Assembly: GCF_900114345.1 (NCBI RefSeq)
Contig: NZ_FOZJ01000001.1
Span: 1 to 64,000 of the forward strand
DNA from: Microbacterium sp. cf046
Lineage (GTDB): Bacteria; Actinomycetota; Actinomycetes; Actinomycetales; Microbacteriaceae
Reading direction: 5' to 3'
DNA: 64,000 nt
Shown: in pieces, positions 25,094 to 34,211 of the stretch
How positions within the stretch are numbered: position 1 is the first letter of the stretch
Layout: each line of letters starts with the position of its first letter
Notes under the pieces: generated by a model
What the model saw: the letters and a program-made list of their open reading frames with translations, nothing else
The model's database searches: none
Told to the model about the DNA's origin: nothing
Position numbers and translations under genes: made by a program

Positions 25094-25106
25094 AAAGGGG
25101 ACGGCT

Positions 25107-26102
25107 CTACTCGAGCTTGTCCGAGGGCGTGATCGACGACGCGTTGTCGATCGTGACCAGGGTGGTGCCGACGGCCTCGAAGTTCGAGTCGGGCATGGTG
25201 CCGTCCTCCTGGTAGGCCAGGACGTGCTCCAGCAGCGAGTCGAGTATCGAGGGCCACGGCTGCTCGACCGTCGCGAGGAAGGCGCCCTGCGCCTCGATGC
25301 CGGCGATCGCCTCGCTGGTGGCGTCGACGCCCGTGACCTTCGCATCCGCACCGGCCTCGGTGACGGCCTGCGCGGCACCCAGCGCCGCGTCGTCCCAGCC
25401 GACCCAGACGCCGTCGAGGCCGCCGGGGTTGGCGGTCAGGTAGTCGGCCACCAGCGCGAGCGCCTCGGTGCGGCCCGTCGCGGGTGAGACGACCTGCTGG
25501 ATCTCACCTCCGGCGAGCGTCGCGCCCGCCGCCTCGAGGTCGGCGGCGGCCAGACCCGAGCGCATCCGGATACCGGCGTGCGGGTCGTGGCCGATGACCA
25601 TGATCGTCTTGCCGTCGAGGCCGTCGAGGCTCTCGTCGAACGCTCCGAGGGTGCTGTCGACGATTCCCTGCTGGTCGGTCGTGATGTTGATCGCGAACGC
25701 GTCGGTCGGCTCGGTGCCGCTGTCCATCGCGAAGATCGGGATGCCGGCGTCCTTGGCCGCCGAGACGATCGAGCCGATCGAGGCGACGTCGGTGTAGCCG
25801 TCCAGGATCACGTCGGCGCCCTGGCCGATCGCGCTCTCGACGGCCGGGTTCATCTTCTGGAAGTCGAAGTCACCCTGGATCATCGTGAGGTCCCAGCCGA
25901 GCTCCTCCGCCTGGGCCTCGACCGCCTTGACCCACCAGGCGCCGATCGGCGTCTGGTTGCCGGACGTGAAGGCGATGACCTTGAACGGCTCGTCCGATCC
26001 GGCGGAGGCGTCGCCGCCCGCACCGCCGGAGCCGGAACATCCGGCCAGCATGAGTGTTGCCACTGCGGTCACCGCTGCGAGTGCTTTGAATTTCGTACGC
26101 AC
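25107..26102 (-). CDS. Sugar-type ABC transporter solute-binding lipoprotein
   Basis: A 331-residue periplasmic-binding-protein-type-1-like lipoprotein. It has a signal peptide with the lipobox MLAGC at about residues 18-22, a Gly/Ser linker, and two domains of the RbsB/ribose class (IAFTSGNQTPIGAWWVKAVEAQ, GADVILDGYTDVASIG, GVWVGWDDAALGAAQAV). GTG start at 26102. It delivers the substrate to the RbsC-like permease and RbsA-like ATPase encoded just upstream. The class usually binds sugars, polyols or autoinducers; here a polyhydroxylated aromatic side chain is a possible ligand given the other operon genes. Confidence 0.9.
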   Translation of the reverse strand: MRTKFKALAAVTAVATLMLAGCSGSGGAGGDASAGSDEPFKVIAFTSGNQTPIGAWWVKAVEAQAEELGWDLTMIQGDFDFQKMNPAVESAIGQGADVILDGYTDVASIGSIVSAAKDAGIPIFAMDSGTEPTDAFAINITTDQQGIVDSTLGAFDESLDGLDGKTIMVIGHDPHAGIRMRSGLAAADLEAAGATLAGGEIQQVVSPATGRTEALALVADYLTANPGGLDGVWVGWDDAALGAAQAVTEAGADAKVTGVDATSEAIAGIEAQGAFLATVEQPWPSILDSLLEHVLAYQEDGTMPDSNFEAVGTTLVTIDNASSITPSDKLE

Positions 26103-26189
26103 GTGTCTACTCCTTTGTTGTCATTGCGTTGCGTGCTGTGATGCTCGGGCGGAATCGGGCCGCCCGCCCCTTGGTGCGACCGGCCGCCG

Positions 26190-27185
26190 CTACCGCTCCC
26201 GGGTCTTGAGGGAAGAAAGGGTGACGGCGGCGATGATGATGAGCCCCGTGACGACCTGCTGGACGTATGCGTTCACTCCGAGGATGTTCAGGCCGTTGCT
26301 CATCACGCCGATGATCGCGACGCCGACCATGGTGCCGACCAGGTTCGCGGCGCCGGATCGCACGATCGTCATGCCGAGGAACACTGCCGCCACGGAGAAC
26401 AGCAGATTGTCCTCGCCCTGCACCGCGCTGGCACTGCCGAGCCGGGCTGCGAGGAGGACGCCGCCGATCGCGGAGACGAAGCCGGCGACCGTGAACGCGA
26501 GAAGACGTGCGCGTCGCACGTTGACGCCCGAGAGCCGCGAGACTTCCACGTTGCCGCCGGTCGCATACCAGCGCCGACCGAGCGTCGTGAATCGCAGGAC
26601 GAACCACAGGATCACCGAGATGCCGACGGCGATGAAGACGGGGAGCGGGATCTCGAGGAACTTGCCCTGGCCCAGGTTGTTGAACTCGGGAGGCAGGTTG
26701 AACAGCGTCGTGCCTTCCGTGACGATGAACGCGAGTCCGGTCACGGATGTCAACGTCGCCAATGTCGCAACGAACGCGGACAGGTTGACGTACGCGATCA
26801 GCAGACCGTTCGCCAAGCCGATCAGCAGGCCGACGACCAGCGCCGCGAAGATCGCGAGCGCGATCGGCCAGCCGCTGATCATGAGCGATGCGGCCACCGC
26901 GCCCGCGAGCGCGGAGGTCGCCGCGACGGACAGGTCGAAGTCGCCGACCACCATGACGATCGTCTGGGCGCCTGCGATGATCGCGAGGATCGCGACCTGG
27001 TACAGGATGTTCTTCACATTCGTGAAGCTCAGGAACACGTCCGGTCGCATCGCGAAGAAGAAGAGGATCAGCACGACGAGCGCGAGCACGGTGCCCGACG
27101 ACAGGAGCTTCTGGCCGACCGATCGGCGTGGCACGGACCGCACGTCGGTGGCGTCCTCCACCCCCAGGTTGCGAGAGGTTGTCAT
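26190..27185 (-). CDS. Sugar-type ABC transporter permease (RbsC-like)
   Basis: A 331-residue inner-membrane permease of the BPD_transp_2/RbsC family with about eight to ten helices and the conserved stretch ILAIIAGAQTIVMVVGDFDLSVAATSALAGAVAASL. A later GGVLLAARLGSASAVQGEDNLL block matches the family's G-rich loop. The gene starts inside the last codons of the ATPase gene (overlap at 27182-27185), so translation is coupled. It forms the membrane channel of the importer. Confidence 0.9.
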   Translation of the reverse strand: MTTSRNLGVEDATDVRSVPRRSVGQKLLSSGTVLALVVLILFFFAMRPDVFLSFTNVKNILYQVAILAIIAGAQTIVMVVGDFDLSVAATSALAGAVAASLMISGWPIALAIFAALVVGLLIGLANGLLIAYVNLSAFVATLATLTSVTGLAFIVTEGTTLFNLPPEFNNLGQGKFLEIPLPVFIAVGISVILWFVLRFTTLGRRWYATGGNVEVSRLSGVNVRRARLLAFTVAGFVSAIGGVLLAARLGSASAVQGEDNLLFSVAAVFLGMTIVRSGAANLVGTMVGVAIIGVMSNGLNILGVNAYVQQVVTGLIIIAAVTLSSLKTRER

Positions 27186-28720
27186 GTCCGGTCCGCCTTT
27201 CCGTAGCAGTACGCCAGCAGGATCTCTTCGTCCGCCTCTGCGGCGGCGACCTCGCCCGAGATCCGTCCTTCGTGCATGATGAGGATCCGATCGCTCATCC
27301 CGATGAGCTCCGGCAGCTCGGAGCTGACGGTGATGACCGCGGTGCCGGCCTCGGCGAGCCGGCGGATCAGCCGGTAGATCTCCGCCTTGGTGCCCACGTC
27401 GATGCCGCGGGTGGGCTCGTCCATCAGCAGCACCTCGGGGCGACGGGCGAGCATCTTCGCCAGGACGACCTTCTGCTGATTGCCGCCGGAGAGCTCGCTC
27501 ACGTGCTGACGCGGGCTCCGTGCCTTGATCTGGAGGTCCAGCATCCCGCGCTTCGTGATGTCGGTGATCCGGGCGCCCGAGACGACGCCCATCGTGCTGA
27601 CCGCCGAGATGTTCGCGACTGCGATGTTGTCCTGGATCGATGCACCGAGGATCACCCCCTGCGCCCGCCGCTCCTCGGGGACCAGCGCGATGCCGGCGCC
27701 CAGCGCCCTCGGCACTCCGGGGGACTTCGGCAGCTTGGTCGCGCCGACGGTGATCTCTCCTGCGGTGTGCTTCTGGGCGCCCGAGAGGATGCGCAGCAGC
27801 TCGCTGCGCCCTGACCCGGCGAGTCCGCCGATTCCGAGGACCTCTCCGCGGTGGACGTCGAACGAGACGTCCCTGACACGCCGGCCGTCCAGATCCCGCA
27901 CCGTGAGCGCCACGGTCGATGTCGCCGTTCCCCGGTCGGGGTACAGCTCGCCGGCCGATCGACCCACCATCGTCGAGATGACCTCGTCGATGTGGGAGTC
28001 GGCGACGGCCTTCGTGACGATCGTCTGCCCGTTGCGCATGATCGTGAGTCGGTCGCAGAGCTCGAAGACCTCCTCGAGGCGGTGCGAGACGTAGATGATG
28101 GCGACGCCGCGGTCGCGCAGCGAGCGCAGGACTGCGAACAGGTCGGTGATCTCCGTGTCGGTCAGCGACGCGGTGGGCTCATCGAGGATCAGCACGTTCG
28201 CATTCATCGCGAGCGCCCGCGCGAACGCGACCATGGTCTGCTGCACCGGCGACAGGTCGCCGGCCAGCATCCCGAGCGGGATCTTCTGATTGATGCTGTC
28301 CAGCTGGGCGCGGGCGCGGCGACGCAGGGTGCTCCACTGCACGACGCCGGCGCGGCTGGGGGTCTGATCGCCCAGCAGGATGTTCTCGGCGACGCTGATC
28401 GACGGGATGACGGAGAGCTCCTGATACAGCGCGACCACACCGGCGTGGTTGGCCACTCGAACGTTCGCGAATTCGACCACGTCGCCGTTGCGGAGCACGG
28501 TTCCCGAGTCGGGGGCGTAGATCCCGGTCAGGACCTTGATGAGGGTCGACTTGCCCGCGCCGTTCTCCCCGAGCAGCGCGTGGATCTCACCGGGCCGCAC
28601 CGAGAGCCGCGCGTTCTCGAGGGCGTGGACGCCGTCGAACCGCTTGGTGATCTCACGCGCCTCGAGCGCGGGGACCGGCTCGAGCAGGGTCGTCTCGGGC
28701 GAATCGTCGATGATCGTCAC
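27182..28720 (-). CDS. Sugar-type ABC transporter ATPase (RbsA-like, two domains)
   Basis: A 512-residue double ATPase. Domain 1 has Walker A GENGAGKST, signature LSPVQQ and Walker B LILDEPTASL. Domain 2 has a degenerate Walker A (GGLAGSGRSELL), signature ELSGGNQQK and Walker B LLMDEPTRGID, the standard asymmetry of RbsA/MglA proteins. It energises uptake with the permease downstream. The GTG at 28720 overlaps the end of the alcohol dehydrogenase gene, placing catabolic and transport genes in one transcript. Confidence 0.93.
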   Translation of the reverse strand: MTIIDDSPETTLLEPVPALEAREITKRFDGVHALENARLSVRPGEIHALLGENGAGKSTLIKVLTGIYAPDSGTVLRNGDVVEFANVRVANHAGVVALYQELSVIPSISVAENILLGDQTPSRAGVVQWSTLRRRARAQLDSINQKIPLGMLAGDLSPVQQTMVAFARALAMNANVLILDEPTASLTDTEITDLFAVLRSLRDRGVAIIYVSHRLEEVFELCDRLTIMRNGQTIVTKAVADSHIDEVISTMVGRSAGELYPDRGTATSTVALTVRDLDGRRVRDVSFDVHRGEVLGIGGLAGSGRSELLRILSGAQKHTAGEITVGATKLPKSPGVPRALGAGIALVPEERRAQGVILGASIQDNIAVANISAVSTMGVVSGARITDITKRGMLDLQIKARSPRQHVSELSGGNQQKVVLAKMLARRPEVLLMDEPTRGIDVGTKAEIYRLIRRLAEAGTAVITVSSELPELIGMSDRILIMHEGRISGEVAAAEADEEILLAYCYGKADRT

Positions 28721-29787
28721 GCGACTCCTCCTTCATCGGCGATGTCGTTGCAGCGGAGGACGACTTTGGGGTGGATGCCGCTCACGTGCACCGCGAACGC
28801 CTCGGCCGCGTCCTCGAGGTCGAAGACCGCCCGGGTCAGCTCGTCGAGGTCGAGGTACGGCAGAATCTGCAGGGCTCTGGGGAACGCGTACGGCGAGACG
28901 AAGACGCCCGTGAGGGTCAGTTCCTTCAGGTAGAGATAGTCGGAGAGGTTCAGCGGCATCTCGAAGTCGTGCGGGTACATCGCTCCGTAGATCACGGTCG
29001 CGCCCTTTGCGGCGAGGTCGAGCAGCCCGCGCACCGCGCGCGGCGATCCCGAGGCGTCGATCACGACGTCGAAGCCGCGGCCGCCGGTGAGCTCGTCGGC
29101 GCGCGCGTACTGGTCCTCTACGATCGGGTCGATGACGGCATCCGCGCCGTGCCGCAGCGCCATCTCGCGCCGCTCGGCGATCGGCTCGATGAGCGTCAGC
29201 GACGTGGCCCCGTTCATCTTCATCACCTGCAGGGCCAGCTGTCCGATCGGCCCGCCCCCGCAGATCGCGACGCGGTCGCCGACCTTGATGTGCGTCTTGT
29301 CGGCGATGCGAACCGCGACCGAGGTCGGCTCGAGCAGGCAGCCCTTGAGCAGCGACACGTCGTCGGGCAGCGTGTAGACCTGCGACTCGTGCCACGTGAC
29401 GGTCTCGGCCATGCCCGGGCGGTTGTAGTCCTGGATGTGCTCGCAGAACTGCTGCTTCCCTGTTCGGCACGGCGTGCACGTGCCGCAGAACCGCAGGAAG
29501 TTTCCGGCCACCCGGTCGCCGATCCTCAGCCCGTTGCGGTGCGCCGCCGAGCCGAGCGCCTCCACGACGCCGGAGAGCTCGTGACCGAGCCCGATGGGGA
29601 CGTCCGTGCCGAAGAAGCCCTCGGCCAGATGGGGGTCGGACCCGCAGATCGCCGAGTACGCGACGCGGATGCGCACGTCCTCGGGGCCGAGCTCGGGCTG
29701 CGGCATGTCGACGAGTCCGATCACGCCTCGGGTCGTCTCGTCGGGGTCGCGGAGGCTCCCGATGCGGGTGACTGCGACTGTTCTCAT
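28717..29787 (-). CDS. Zinc-dependent alcohol dehydrogenase (MDR)
   Basis: A 356-residue medium-chain dehydrogenase. Catalytic zinc site: Cys in AICGSDPH, the GHE motif (GLGHELSG). Structural zinc site: four Cys in FCGTCTPCRTGKQQFC. The Rossmann motif is CGGGPIGQLALQ. It oxidises a secondary alcohol of a polyol-like substrate with NAD(P). The ATG at 29787 is used; an upstream extension in frame is not conserved-looking. It lies between the transketolase subunits and the ABC importer, consistent with oxidation before carbon-carbon cleavage. Confidence 0.9.
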   Translation of the reverse strand: MRTVAVTRIGSLRDPDETTRGVIGLVDMPQPELGPEDVRIRVAYSAICGSDPHLAEGFFGTDVPIGLGHELSGVVEALGSAAHRNGLRIGDRVAGNFLRFCGTCTPCRTGKQQFCEHIQDYNRPGMAETVTWHESQVYTLPDDVSLLKGCLLEPTSVAVRIADKTHIKVGDRVAICGGGPIGQLALQVMKMNGATSLTLIEPIAERREMALRHGADAVIDPIVEDQYARADELTGGRGFDVVIDASGSPRAVRGLLDLAAKGATVIYGAMYPHDFEMPLNLSDYLYLKELTLTGVFVSPYAFPRALQILPYLDLDELTRAVFDLEDAAEAFAVHVSGIHPKVVLRCNDIADEGGVA

Positions 29788-29827
29788 TCGTCTCTCCGTT
29801 GAGCGAGCTGGTGATCTTCGGCGAAGG

Positions 29828-30793
29828 TCAGTCGCCGGCGGCGATGGCCCGGCGGGTGGCCGCGATCGTGGCCGACAGGCCGTAGCCGTGCTTGTCTCGC
29901 AGCTGCTCGTCCTCGCCGAAGCCCGCGTACACCTGCGGGATGCCGAGACGCTCGAACGCACTGAGGTGGATGCCGCGATCGGCGATCACATCGGCCACGC
30001 GTGACGCGAGTCCGCCGTAGGCGAGGTGGTCCTCGAGGACGACGAACCGGCCGCCGGTCTCTGCCGCGCACTGCGCGATCAGCTCCTCATCGATCGGCTT
30101 GAGGGTGAACATGTCTACCACCCGGACGGAGAAGCCCTCGCGCTCGAGTTCCGTGGCGGCATCCAGCGCCTGGGCGACGACGGTGCCGTGCGTGAAGATC
30201 GTGGCGTCGGTGCCGGGGCGGGCGATGATGCCCTTGCCGATGCGGATCTCGTGCTGGCCGGGCTCGTAGAGCACCTTGTCCTTCTTGCCGACGGCGAGAC
30301 GGATGTAGATCGGACCCTGCATCGCCATGGACTGCCGCAGGATCTCGCCGACCATCAGCGGGTCGCCGATCGAGGTCACCGTCATGTTCGTCAAGGCGCA
30401 CATGAGGGCGAGGTCCTCGACCGCGTAGTGCGTCGATCCGCCGTTTCCGACGAGGCCGCCGTGGGTGCCGATGATCTTCACGGGCAGATTCGGATAGCAG
30501 ACGTCGGAGCGGACCTGCTCGAGCGCCCGCATGGACAGGAACGGAAGCATGCCGGAGACCACCGGGATGTTCCCGTCGTATGCCAGGCCGGCGGCGATGC
30601 CGACGCTGACCTGCTCCGCCAGCCCGACGTCGAGGAAGCGATCGGGGTACTTGTCGCGGAACTCGACGAGCGTCGCGCCGATGTCGGGCGTGATGACCCA
30701 GAGGTTCGGGTGCTCCTCGCCGAGTTCGGCGAGGGTCGTTCCGATGACCGAACGGGCACCGAGGAACTCACCGAAGGTGAAGGTGACAGGCAT
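29828..30793 (-). CDS. Transketolase, C-terminal subunit
   Basis: A 321-residue protein covering the pyrimidine-binding and C-terminal domains of transketolase. The catalytic Glu that activates thiamine diphosphate lies in DVGLAEQVSVGIAAGLA, and the C-terminal domain begins near GTDATIFTHGTVVAQALDAA. It needs the partner encoded immediately upstream (overlap ATG/TGA at 30793). Split transketolases are usual for secondary pathways, for example apulose-4-phosphate cleavage, rather than for the pentose phosphate pathway. The other operon genes suggest a ketose-like donor with an aromatic group. Confidence 0.9.
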   Translation of the reverse strand: MPVTFTFGEFLGARSVIGTTLAELGEEHPNLWVITPDIGATLVEFRDKYPDRFLDVGLAEQVSVGIAAGLAYDGNIPVVSGMLPFLSMRALEQVRSDVCYPNLPVKIIGTHGGLVGNGGSTHYAVEDLALMCALTNMTVTSIGDPLMVGEILRQSMAMQGPIYIRLAVGKKDKVLYEPGQHEIRIGKGIIARPGTDATIFTHGTVVAQALDAATELEREGFSVRVVDMFTLKPIDEELIAQCAAETGGRFVVLEDHLAYGGLASRVADVIADRGIHLSAFERLGIPQVYAGFGEDEQLRDKHGYGLSATIAATRRAIAAGD

Positions 30794-31671
30794 CAGACGC
30801 TCTCCTTCGTGCGGGATGCTTCGAGCGCGGCCATCGCGCGCTCCAGGTCGGCGGCGCCGAGCGATCCGGCGTGCCACGCCAGGTTGTGCTCCATGAAGTC
30901 GACGCCCTTGCCCTTGACGGTTTCGCAGATGACGACGGTCGGCCGGTCGCTGCTCGTCTCGGGCAGCGCGTCGATCGCGTCGACGAGCTGGCCCATGTCG
31001 TGGCCGTCGACGTGCACCACGTTCCAGCCGAACGCCGCCCACTTGTCGGGGTACGGCTCGAACACGACCCGCTCCTCGGCGAAGCTGGTCATCAGTTGGC
31101 GGTTGCGGTCGACGAAGGCGACCAGGTTGCCGAGCTCGTTGCTGCGGGCGGCCATCGCGGCCTCCCACACCGACCCTTCACCGGTCTCGCCGTCACCGAG
31201 CAGGCAGACCACGCGGTGGGACTCACCACGGCCGCGGGCGCTCAGCGCCATGCCGACCGCGATCGGCAGACCGTGGCCGAGCGAGCCGGTGGAGCACTCC
31301 ACGCCGGGCAGCTGCACCTTGCACGGGTGCATGCCGTACGCACTGTCGAGCTGGCCGTACGTGTCGACGATTCCCTCGTAGGAGAAGAACCCGCGGATCG
31401 ACATCGCGATGTACATGCACACCGCGGCGTGGCCCTTGCTGAGCACGAACCGGTCGCGCGACGGGTTGCGCAGATCGGTCGGATCGACGTGGAGTCCGTA
31501 CTCGAACAGAGCCGTGAGGATGTCAGCCGCCGACAGGTCCCCGCCGATGTGCACTGCGCCCTCGTAGGTTCCGCACAGGTGCAGCAGCTTCGAGCGGAGT
31601 TCGAATGCGAGATCTTCCAGCTCGGCCACGGTGTGCGGACTGCCGCCCGTCGAAAGGGACGTCTGACCCAT
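30793..31671 (-). CDS. Transketolase, N-terminal (thiamine diphosphate) subunit
   Basis: A 292-residue protein with the thiamine diphosphate-binding domain. The motif GDGETGEGSVWEAAMAARSN...VAFVDRN is the GDG-x(n)-N metal/diphosphate site. Conserved transketolase His residues appear in LSKGHAAVCMY and STGSLGHGLPIAVG. ATG 31671 is chosen because the frame upstream has no coding character. It is the first gene of the nine-gene operon and is preceded by a 210-nt divergent region with two inverted repeats. With the next gene it forms a heteromeric transketolase. Confidence 0.92.
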   Translation of the reverse strand: MGQTSLSTGGSPHTVAELEDLAFELRSKLLHLCGTYEGAVHIGGDLSAADILTALFEYGLHVDPTDLRNPSRDRFVLSKGHAAVCMYIAMSIRGFFSYEGIVDTYGQLDSAYGMHPCKVQLPGVECSTGSLGHGLPIAVGMALSARGRGESHRVVCLLGDGETGEGSVWEAAMAARSNELGNLVAFVDRNRQLMTSFAEERVVFEPYPDKWAAFGWNVVHVDGHDMGQLVDAIDALPETSSDRPTVVICETVKGKGVDFMEHNLAWHAGSLGAADLERAMAALEASRTKESV

Positions 31672-31784
31672 CTCTGCCTCCTCGTCGATGCGCCGACGAA
31701 GGACCCGCTGGTGGTCTTCATCGACTTCGGCTGTGTGGTCGGATCCGTCTTCCGGACCTCGACGTGGCGACAGTAACACGATGT

Positions 31785-31822
31785 TGTTTACAAGTAAACA
31801 GGGATGTACATAAACTTGTTTA
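31785..31822. promoter_or_regulatory. Paired operator-like inverted repeats in the divergent control region
   Basis: TGTTTAC-AA-GTAAACA (31785-31800, 7-bp arms) is followed by TAAAC-TT-GTTTA (31811-31822). Both share the half-site TTGTTTA, at 31784 and 31816. They sit between the transketolase operon and the aldehyde dehydrogenase gene, in an unusually AT-rich patch. A MarR or PadR regulator of the cluster is a likely binder. Confidence 0.65.
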
Positions 31823-31881
31823 AGGGCACAGTTCGCTGCCCGGAAGTGAATCCGCAAGCCACAGAGAGGTGCTTGATCGTC

Positions 31882-33369
31882 ATGACTGAAACTCTGGAGA
31901 CCGTCCGAACGGGCCTGTACATCGGGGGTGTCGAGCGCCACACCGCCGACACCCTCGCCGTCGCGGATCCGGGCAAGCCCGGCGTCGTGGTCGGCCATGC
32001 GGCGTCCGCATCGAAGGAGGACGTCGCCGACGCGGTCGCCGCCGCGAAGGCCGCGTTCCCGGCCTGGTCGGCCCTGAGCGCGACCGAGCGCGCGGCGAAG
32101 ATGGCCGACGCGATCGCCGGCATCGCCGATGACCGGGACGCGGATGCCGCGATCCTGTCGCAGGAGAACGGCAAGATCCGCTTCGAGAGCTGGATCGACG
32201 CGCTGGTGTTCGAGATCCGCTGGAACCTCGCGCTCATGATCGCCGACGAGGTCGACACCGGCAAGACGCTCCCCGTGGTACCCGGCATCCCGGTCGAGAC
32301 TGTGGTCTCGTACCAGCCGCTCGGAGTGGTCACCGTGATCGTGCCGTTCAACTGGCCGATCGCGATCCTCGGCGCCGCCCTGCCGCACGCGCTGCTGGCG
32401 GGGAACACCGCGATCGTCAAGCCGCCGCCCTCCGCGCCGTTGGCGACGACCCGCGTCGTGCAGCGGATCGCCGAGAAGCTGCCGCCCGGGGTGCTGAACG
32501 TCGTCACCGGCAAGGACGAGAACATGGCCGGCCTCATCCAGAACACGGACGTCGCGAAGGTCTGCTTCACCGGCAGCGTGAACGGCGGAAAGCGGATGAT
32601 GGAGATGGCCTCCTCGACCCTGACCCGCGTGACGCTCGAGCTGGGCGGCAACGACGCGGCGGTCTTCCTCGAGGACGCGATCCTGGACGACACCCACCTG
32701 GACCGCCTGTACGCGGCCATCTTCGACACGACCGGGCAGATCTGCATGAACGCGAAGCGCGTGTACGTGCACAACTCGCGCCTCGACGAGGTCGTCGCCG
32801 GTCTCAGCGCGCGCCTCGAGAAGGCCGTGATCGGCTACGGCCTCGACGAGGGCACCACGATGGGCCCGCTGCATTCGGCTGCGCAGAAGGCGTTCGTCGA
32901 GGACATCATCCAGGAGGCGAAGGATGCCGGAGCCGATGTGCGCGAGTTCGGCGAGCTGCCCGGTGGAGAGCTCTCGGGCGGCAACTTCCTGCGTCCGGCG
33001 ATCGTGGTAGGCCCCGACTCGTCGCTGCGGGTCGTGACGCAGGAGCAGTTCGGCCCCGTGATCCCGGTGATCGGGTTCGACACCGAGGCCGACGCCGTCG
33101 CGCTCGCGAACGACACGTGGGGCGGGCTGTGCGGTTCGGTGTGGACGGCCGATCCCGCAGCAGCGAATCGCGTCGGCTCGCAGCTGGTCTGCGGCTACGT
33201 ATGGGTCAACGACCACGGCGCCACCCGCCTCGACCTGCGTGCGCCGTTCGGCGGCATGAAGCAGTCCGGCATCGGCCGGGAGCAGGGCATCGAGGGCATC
33301 CGCGCCTTCCAGGACACCCGCTCGATCGCGACGATCGACGCCGCGGCGCTCGCCGCGCAGGCGCACTGA
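31882..33369 (+). CDS. Aldehyde dehydrogenase family protein
   Basis: A 495-residue NAD(P)-dependent aldehyde dehydrogenase. It has LELGGN (Glu), TTGQICM (nucleophilic Cys), FTGSVNGGKRM for cofactor binding and PFGGMKQSGIGRE at the C-terminal part. The segment VTVIVPFNWPIAILGAALPHALLAGN is typical of the family. It is distinct from the vanillin-type enzyme of the same cluster and may act on the small aldehyde (for example glycolaldehyde) or on another aldehyde intermediate. ATG 31882 is used because the frame upstream to 31804 crosses the operator region. Confidence 0.88.
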   Translation: MTETLETVRTGLYIGGVERHTADTLAVADPGKPGVVVGHAASASKEDVADAVAAAKAAFPAWSALSATERAAKMADAIAGIADDRDADAAILSQENGKIRFESWIDALVFEIRWNLALMIADEVDTGKTLPVVPGIPVETVVSYQPLGVVTVIVPFNWPIAILGAALPHALLAGNTAIVKPPPSAPLATTRVVQRIAEKLPPGVLNVVTGKDENMAGLIQNTDVAKVCFTGSVNGGKRMMEMASSTLTRVTLELGGNDAAVFLEDAILDDTHLDRLYAAIFDTTGQICMNAKRVYVHNSRLDEVVAGLSARLEKAVIGYGLDEGTTMGPLHSAAQKAFVEDIIQEAKDAGADVREFGELPGGELSGGNFLRPAIVVGPDSSLRVVTQEQFGPVIPVIGFDTEADAVALANDTWGGLCGSVWTADPAAANRVGSQLVCGYVWVNDHGATRLDLRAPFGGMKQSGIGREQGIEGIRAFQDTRSIATIDAAALAAQAH

Positions 33370-33466
33370 TGACGGGCCGCGGCCGACATCCTCGGCTCAC
33401 CTGGTCGAGGGTGCCGGTCGCGGCGCCCACTCCGTCGGGTCCGCTGTCGGCCAGAGGGCCGCTCGC

Positions 33467-33472
33467 TAGACT
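33467..33472 (+). promoter_or_regulatory. Probable -10 box (TAGACT) of the MarR gene
   Basis: TAGACT, 18 nt before the GTG at 33491, with a short purine-poor leader between. Confidence 0.4.
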
Positions 33473-33490
33473 CGCTGCAGGGATCCCGAC

Positions 33491-34063
33491 GTGATCCGGC
33501 GCTGGAATGGAGTGCGGTTGACAGGCGATCTGGACACAGATTCCGTGCCGCTGTTCGTCGGTGCGCCGGAGATCGTCACCACGCCTCTCGACGATGTGAT
33601 CGACACCGACGCCTTCACCCCGCGCCTGCTCCACCTCATCTCCAACGCGCTCGTCTGGCGCGAATCGCGGATGCTGCGCAACGCGTTCAACCTCGGCACG
33701 AACGACTGGCGCGTGATCTCCGCTCTCTCGATCCGCCCGGGGGCGACCTCGACCGACATCTCGGAGTTCGTCGCAATGAACAAGGCGATCGTGTCCAAGA
33801 GCGTCAACACCCTCATCGCCCGCGAGCTCATCGTCCCGGCCGACGGAAAGCGCGGCTCGCGCCACCTCTACCTGACACGCGCCGGCGCAGACATGCACGA
33901 TCGGATGAAGCCGCTGTCGCTGCAGGGCCAGGAGATCGTCCTCTCGGATCTCACCGACGCCGAGGTCGCGCAGCTCAACGCCCTCCTGCACCGCCTGCTG
34001 CAGAAGACTCCCGAGCTGGCCCGTCCGGGAGACGATCCGGAGAGCGGCTCCGCCGACGACTGA
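33491..34063 (+). CDS. MarR-family transcription regulator
   Basis: A 190-residue MarR regulator with an N-terminal extension of about 35 residues. The winged helix is visible from NDWRVISALSIRPGATSTDISEFVAMNKAIVSKSVNTLIARELIV, with the wing GKRGSRHLYLT. MarR proteins commonly respond to phenolic ligands. It sits between the aldehyde dehydrogenase and the tetrahydrofolate genes, flanked by inverted repeats on both sides, so local control of the cluster is likely. GTG 33491 is the first start; a later start near residue 13 is possible. Confidence 0.85.
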   Translation: MIRRWNGVRLTGDLDTDSVPLFVGAPEIVTTPLDDVIDTDAFTPRLLHLISNALVWRESRMLRNAFNLGTNDWRVISALSIRPGATSTDISEFVAMNKAIVSKSVNTLIARELIVPADGKRGSRHLYLTRAGADMHDRMKPLSLQGQEIVLSDLTDAEVAQLNALLHRLLQKTPELARPGDDPESGSADD

Positions 34064-34120
34064 TCGGGAGTACATCGTGGCCCCATCGCCGCGTTCGAGG
34101 GTGATCCTCACATCTCCAAT

Positions 34121-34153
34121 TTACCTATAGACATTCCCTATGTATATAGGTAA
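34121..34153. promoter_or_regulatory. Operator/promoter with 9-bp inverted repeat before the methyl-transfer genes
   Basis: TTACCTATA (34121-34129) and TATAGGTAA (34145-34153) are exact reverse complements separated by 15 nt. The AT-rich right arm offers a -10-like TATATA. It precedes the genes for MetF, PurU and the O-demethylase and differs from the TTGTTTA sites of the divergent operon. Confidence 0.65.
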
Positions 34154-34211
34154 CGTGTCTGGCGGAAGCGCATCGCAGCGCTCATGCTGAAAGCGGAAGG
34201 GACCTCGATCA

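Noticed and set aside
28717..29961. Longer N-terminus for the alcohol dehydrogenase starting at 29961
   Set aside because: The first 58 codons are Arg/Ser/Thr-rich and antisense-like, running back into the transketolase gene; the ATG at 29787 starts the conserved domain.
30793..33366. An 857-codon minus-strand frame running through the aldehyde dehydrogenase
   Set aside because: Only its last 292 codons (the transketolase subunit) are protein-like; the rest is antisense to a well-supported plus-strand enzyme.
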